Assembly: GCA_946404705.1 (NCBI GenBank) | Contig: CAMJES010000135.1 | Location: 1 to 6,289 of the forward strand | From: an uncultured Ruminococcus sp. | Lineage (GTDB): Bacteria; Bacillota; Clostridia; Oscillospirales; Ruminococcaceae | Reading direction: 5' to 3' | DNA: 6,289 nt | In this document: piece after piece, positions 5,595 to 6,289 of the stretch | Layout: each line of letters begins with the position of its first letter | Numbering within the stretch: position 1 is the first letter of the stretch | Notes under the pieces: generated by a model | What the model was told of the DNA's origin: nothing | The model's input: only the letters and a program-made list of their open reading frames with translations | Database searches by the model: none | Program-made: the position numbers and the translations under genes

Positions 5595-6289
5595 ATGAAG
5601 AAGATAACAAGCTTGTTTTTATCGGTTATAATTACGGTGAGTATTGCAATGACTGCTTGTGCGAAAGCGGCTGATACAGGCTCGGACAACCGCGAAATGC
5701 GAAGCGAAATGACCTCGGCACAATTCGCCGATGAAATGGGAATGGGTATAAACCTCGGCAATACGATGGAAGCATACTGGCTTGCTGAAACAAGGGCGTG
5801 TTCGGGCGCTTCGGTGATAGGAGAGAACAGACCTGTGAATTACGAAACCTGCTGGGGAGCGGTACCTACAACTCAGGAATGCATCACGGGAATGAAAAAC
5901 GCAGGTTTTGATACCGTTCGCATCCCCGTTTACTGGGGAAATAAAATGGCAGAAGACGGCAGCTTCACCATAAATGAATACTGGTTTGCAAGAGTTGATG
6001 AGATCATAGAATACTGCCGCAGCGAAGGATTATATGTTGTTATCAACGTTCACCACTATGATGAATTTATCATTAAACATTACAGCAAGGATGAAGCGCT
6101 TAAAATAATGCAGAAGATCTGGAAACAGATAGCAGAGCATTACAAGAATTTTTCCGACTATCTGATTTTCGAGGGTTATAACGAAAATCTCGGAACTGTC
6201 CGTGAGGGTGACGATTTTACCGATGATGAAAAGTTTGAATACGTTAATGAAATGAATCAAGTGTTCGTTGATACTGTCCGCAAGACGGG
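5595..6289 (+). CDS. GH5-family endoglucanase-type lipoprotein, N-terminal part (cut by window edge)
   Basis: The reading frame stays open to the right edge, giving 231 residues of an incomplete protein. AGGAGGA (5582-5588) precedes the ATG. Residues 1-22 form a lipoprotein signal: MKK, a hydrophobic stretch (4-19) and lipobox M-T-A-C22, so the mature protein should be lipid-anchored outside the membrane. The catalytic domain begins near 43 with GMGINLGNTMEA (49-60), as in clostridial GH5 cellulases. Further GH5 signatures are GFDTVRIPVYWG (104-115, R109), VVINVHHYD (148-156, H153) and LIFEGYNENL (190-199), where E197 is the expected acid/base. The nucleophile glutamate and any carbohydrate-binding or dockerin domains lie beyond the edge. 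It should cut beta-1,4-glucan, xyloglucan or a related backbone outside the cell, feeding the cytoplasmic enzymes encoded upstream. Subfamily and substrate are not determined. Confidence 0.9.
   Translation, partial: MKKITSLFLSVIITVSIAMTACAKAADTGSDNREMRSEMTSAQFADEMGMGINLGNTMEAYWLAETRACSGASVIGENRPVNYETCWGAVPTTQECITGMKNAGFDTVRIPVYWGNKMAEDGSFTINEYWFARVDEIIEYCRSEGLYVVINVHHYDEFIIKHYSKDEALKIMQKIWKQIAEHYKNFSDYLIFEGYNENLGTVREGDDFTDDEKFEYVNEMNQVFVDTVRKT

Noticed and set aside
1..6289. Mobile elements, CRISPR arrays, tRNA or rRNA genes
   Set aside because: No transposase motif, direct-repeat array, tRNA-like cloverleaf or rRNA sequence was recognised on either strand; no gap between genes exceeds about 220 bases.

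Overview
The window looks like chromosomal DNA from a plant-fibre-degrading Gram-positive anaerobe, probably a gut or rumen Clostridia/Ruminococcus-like organism. The reasons are moderate-to-low G+C, strong GGAGG ribosome binding sites, consensus sigma-A promoters, a BirA-type biotin operator, and a run of glycoside hydrolase genes without Bacteroidetes SusC/SusD partners. This assignment is an inference; no RNA marker gene is present.

Layout. Bases 1-60 hold a leftward promoter and ribosome binding site for a gene whose coding region lies beyond the left edge. Bases 91-215 are the control region of a biotin uptake operon: a perfect sigma-A promoter (TTGACA-N17-TATAAT) flanked by two BirA-like operators. 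The operon is bioY (216-788), overlapped by 8 bp by a small cysteine-rich DUF1284-type gene (781-1170). It ends at an intrinsic terminator (1251-1299), and the -10 box of the next promoter lies inside the left arm of that terminator.

From 1341 to the right edge all genes are rightward carbohydrate enzymes: a two-domain GH43 beta-xylosidase/arabinofuranosidase (1341-2813), an atypical GH27 enzyme (2877-4148), a second GH43 enzyme with a CBM6-like C-terminal domain (4236-5579), and the N-terminal part of a lipoprotein GH5 endoglucanase-type enzyme (5595 to the edge, incomplete). The first three have no signal peptide and should work in the cytoplasm on imported oligosaccharides. The GH5 protein should be membrane-anchored outside and cut the polysaccharide backbone. 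Together they suggest breakdown of arabinose- and xylose-decorated hemicellulose. No sugar transporter or regulator gene is visible.

The most unusual feature is regulatory. At two of the gene boundaries (1225-1299 and 4178-4232) a sigma-A promoter is interleaved with a terminator-like inverted repeat. Transcripts arriving from upstream contain the whole hairpin, while transcripts starting locally lack all or most of its left arm. At the second site the right arm also contains the ribosome binding site of the next gene, so read-through RNA could be both terminated and blocked for translation.
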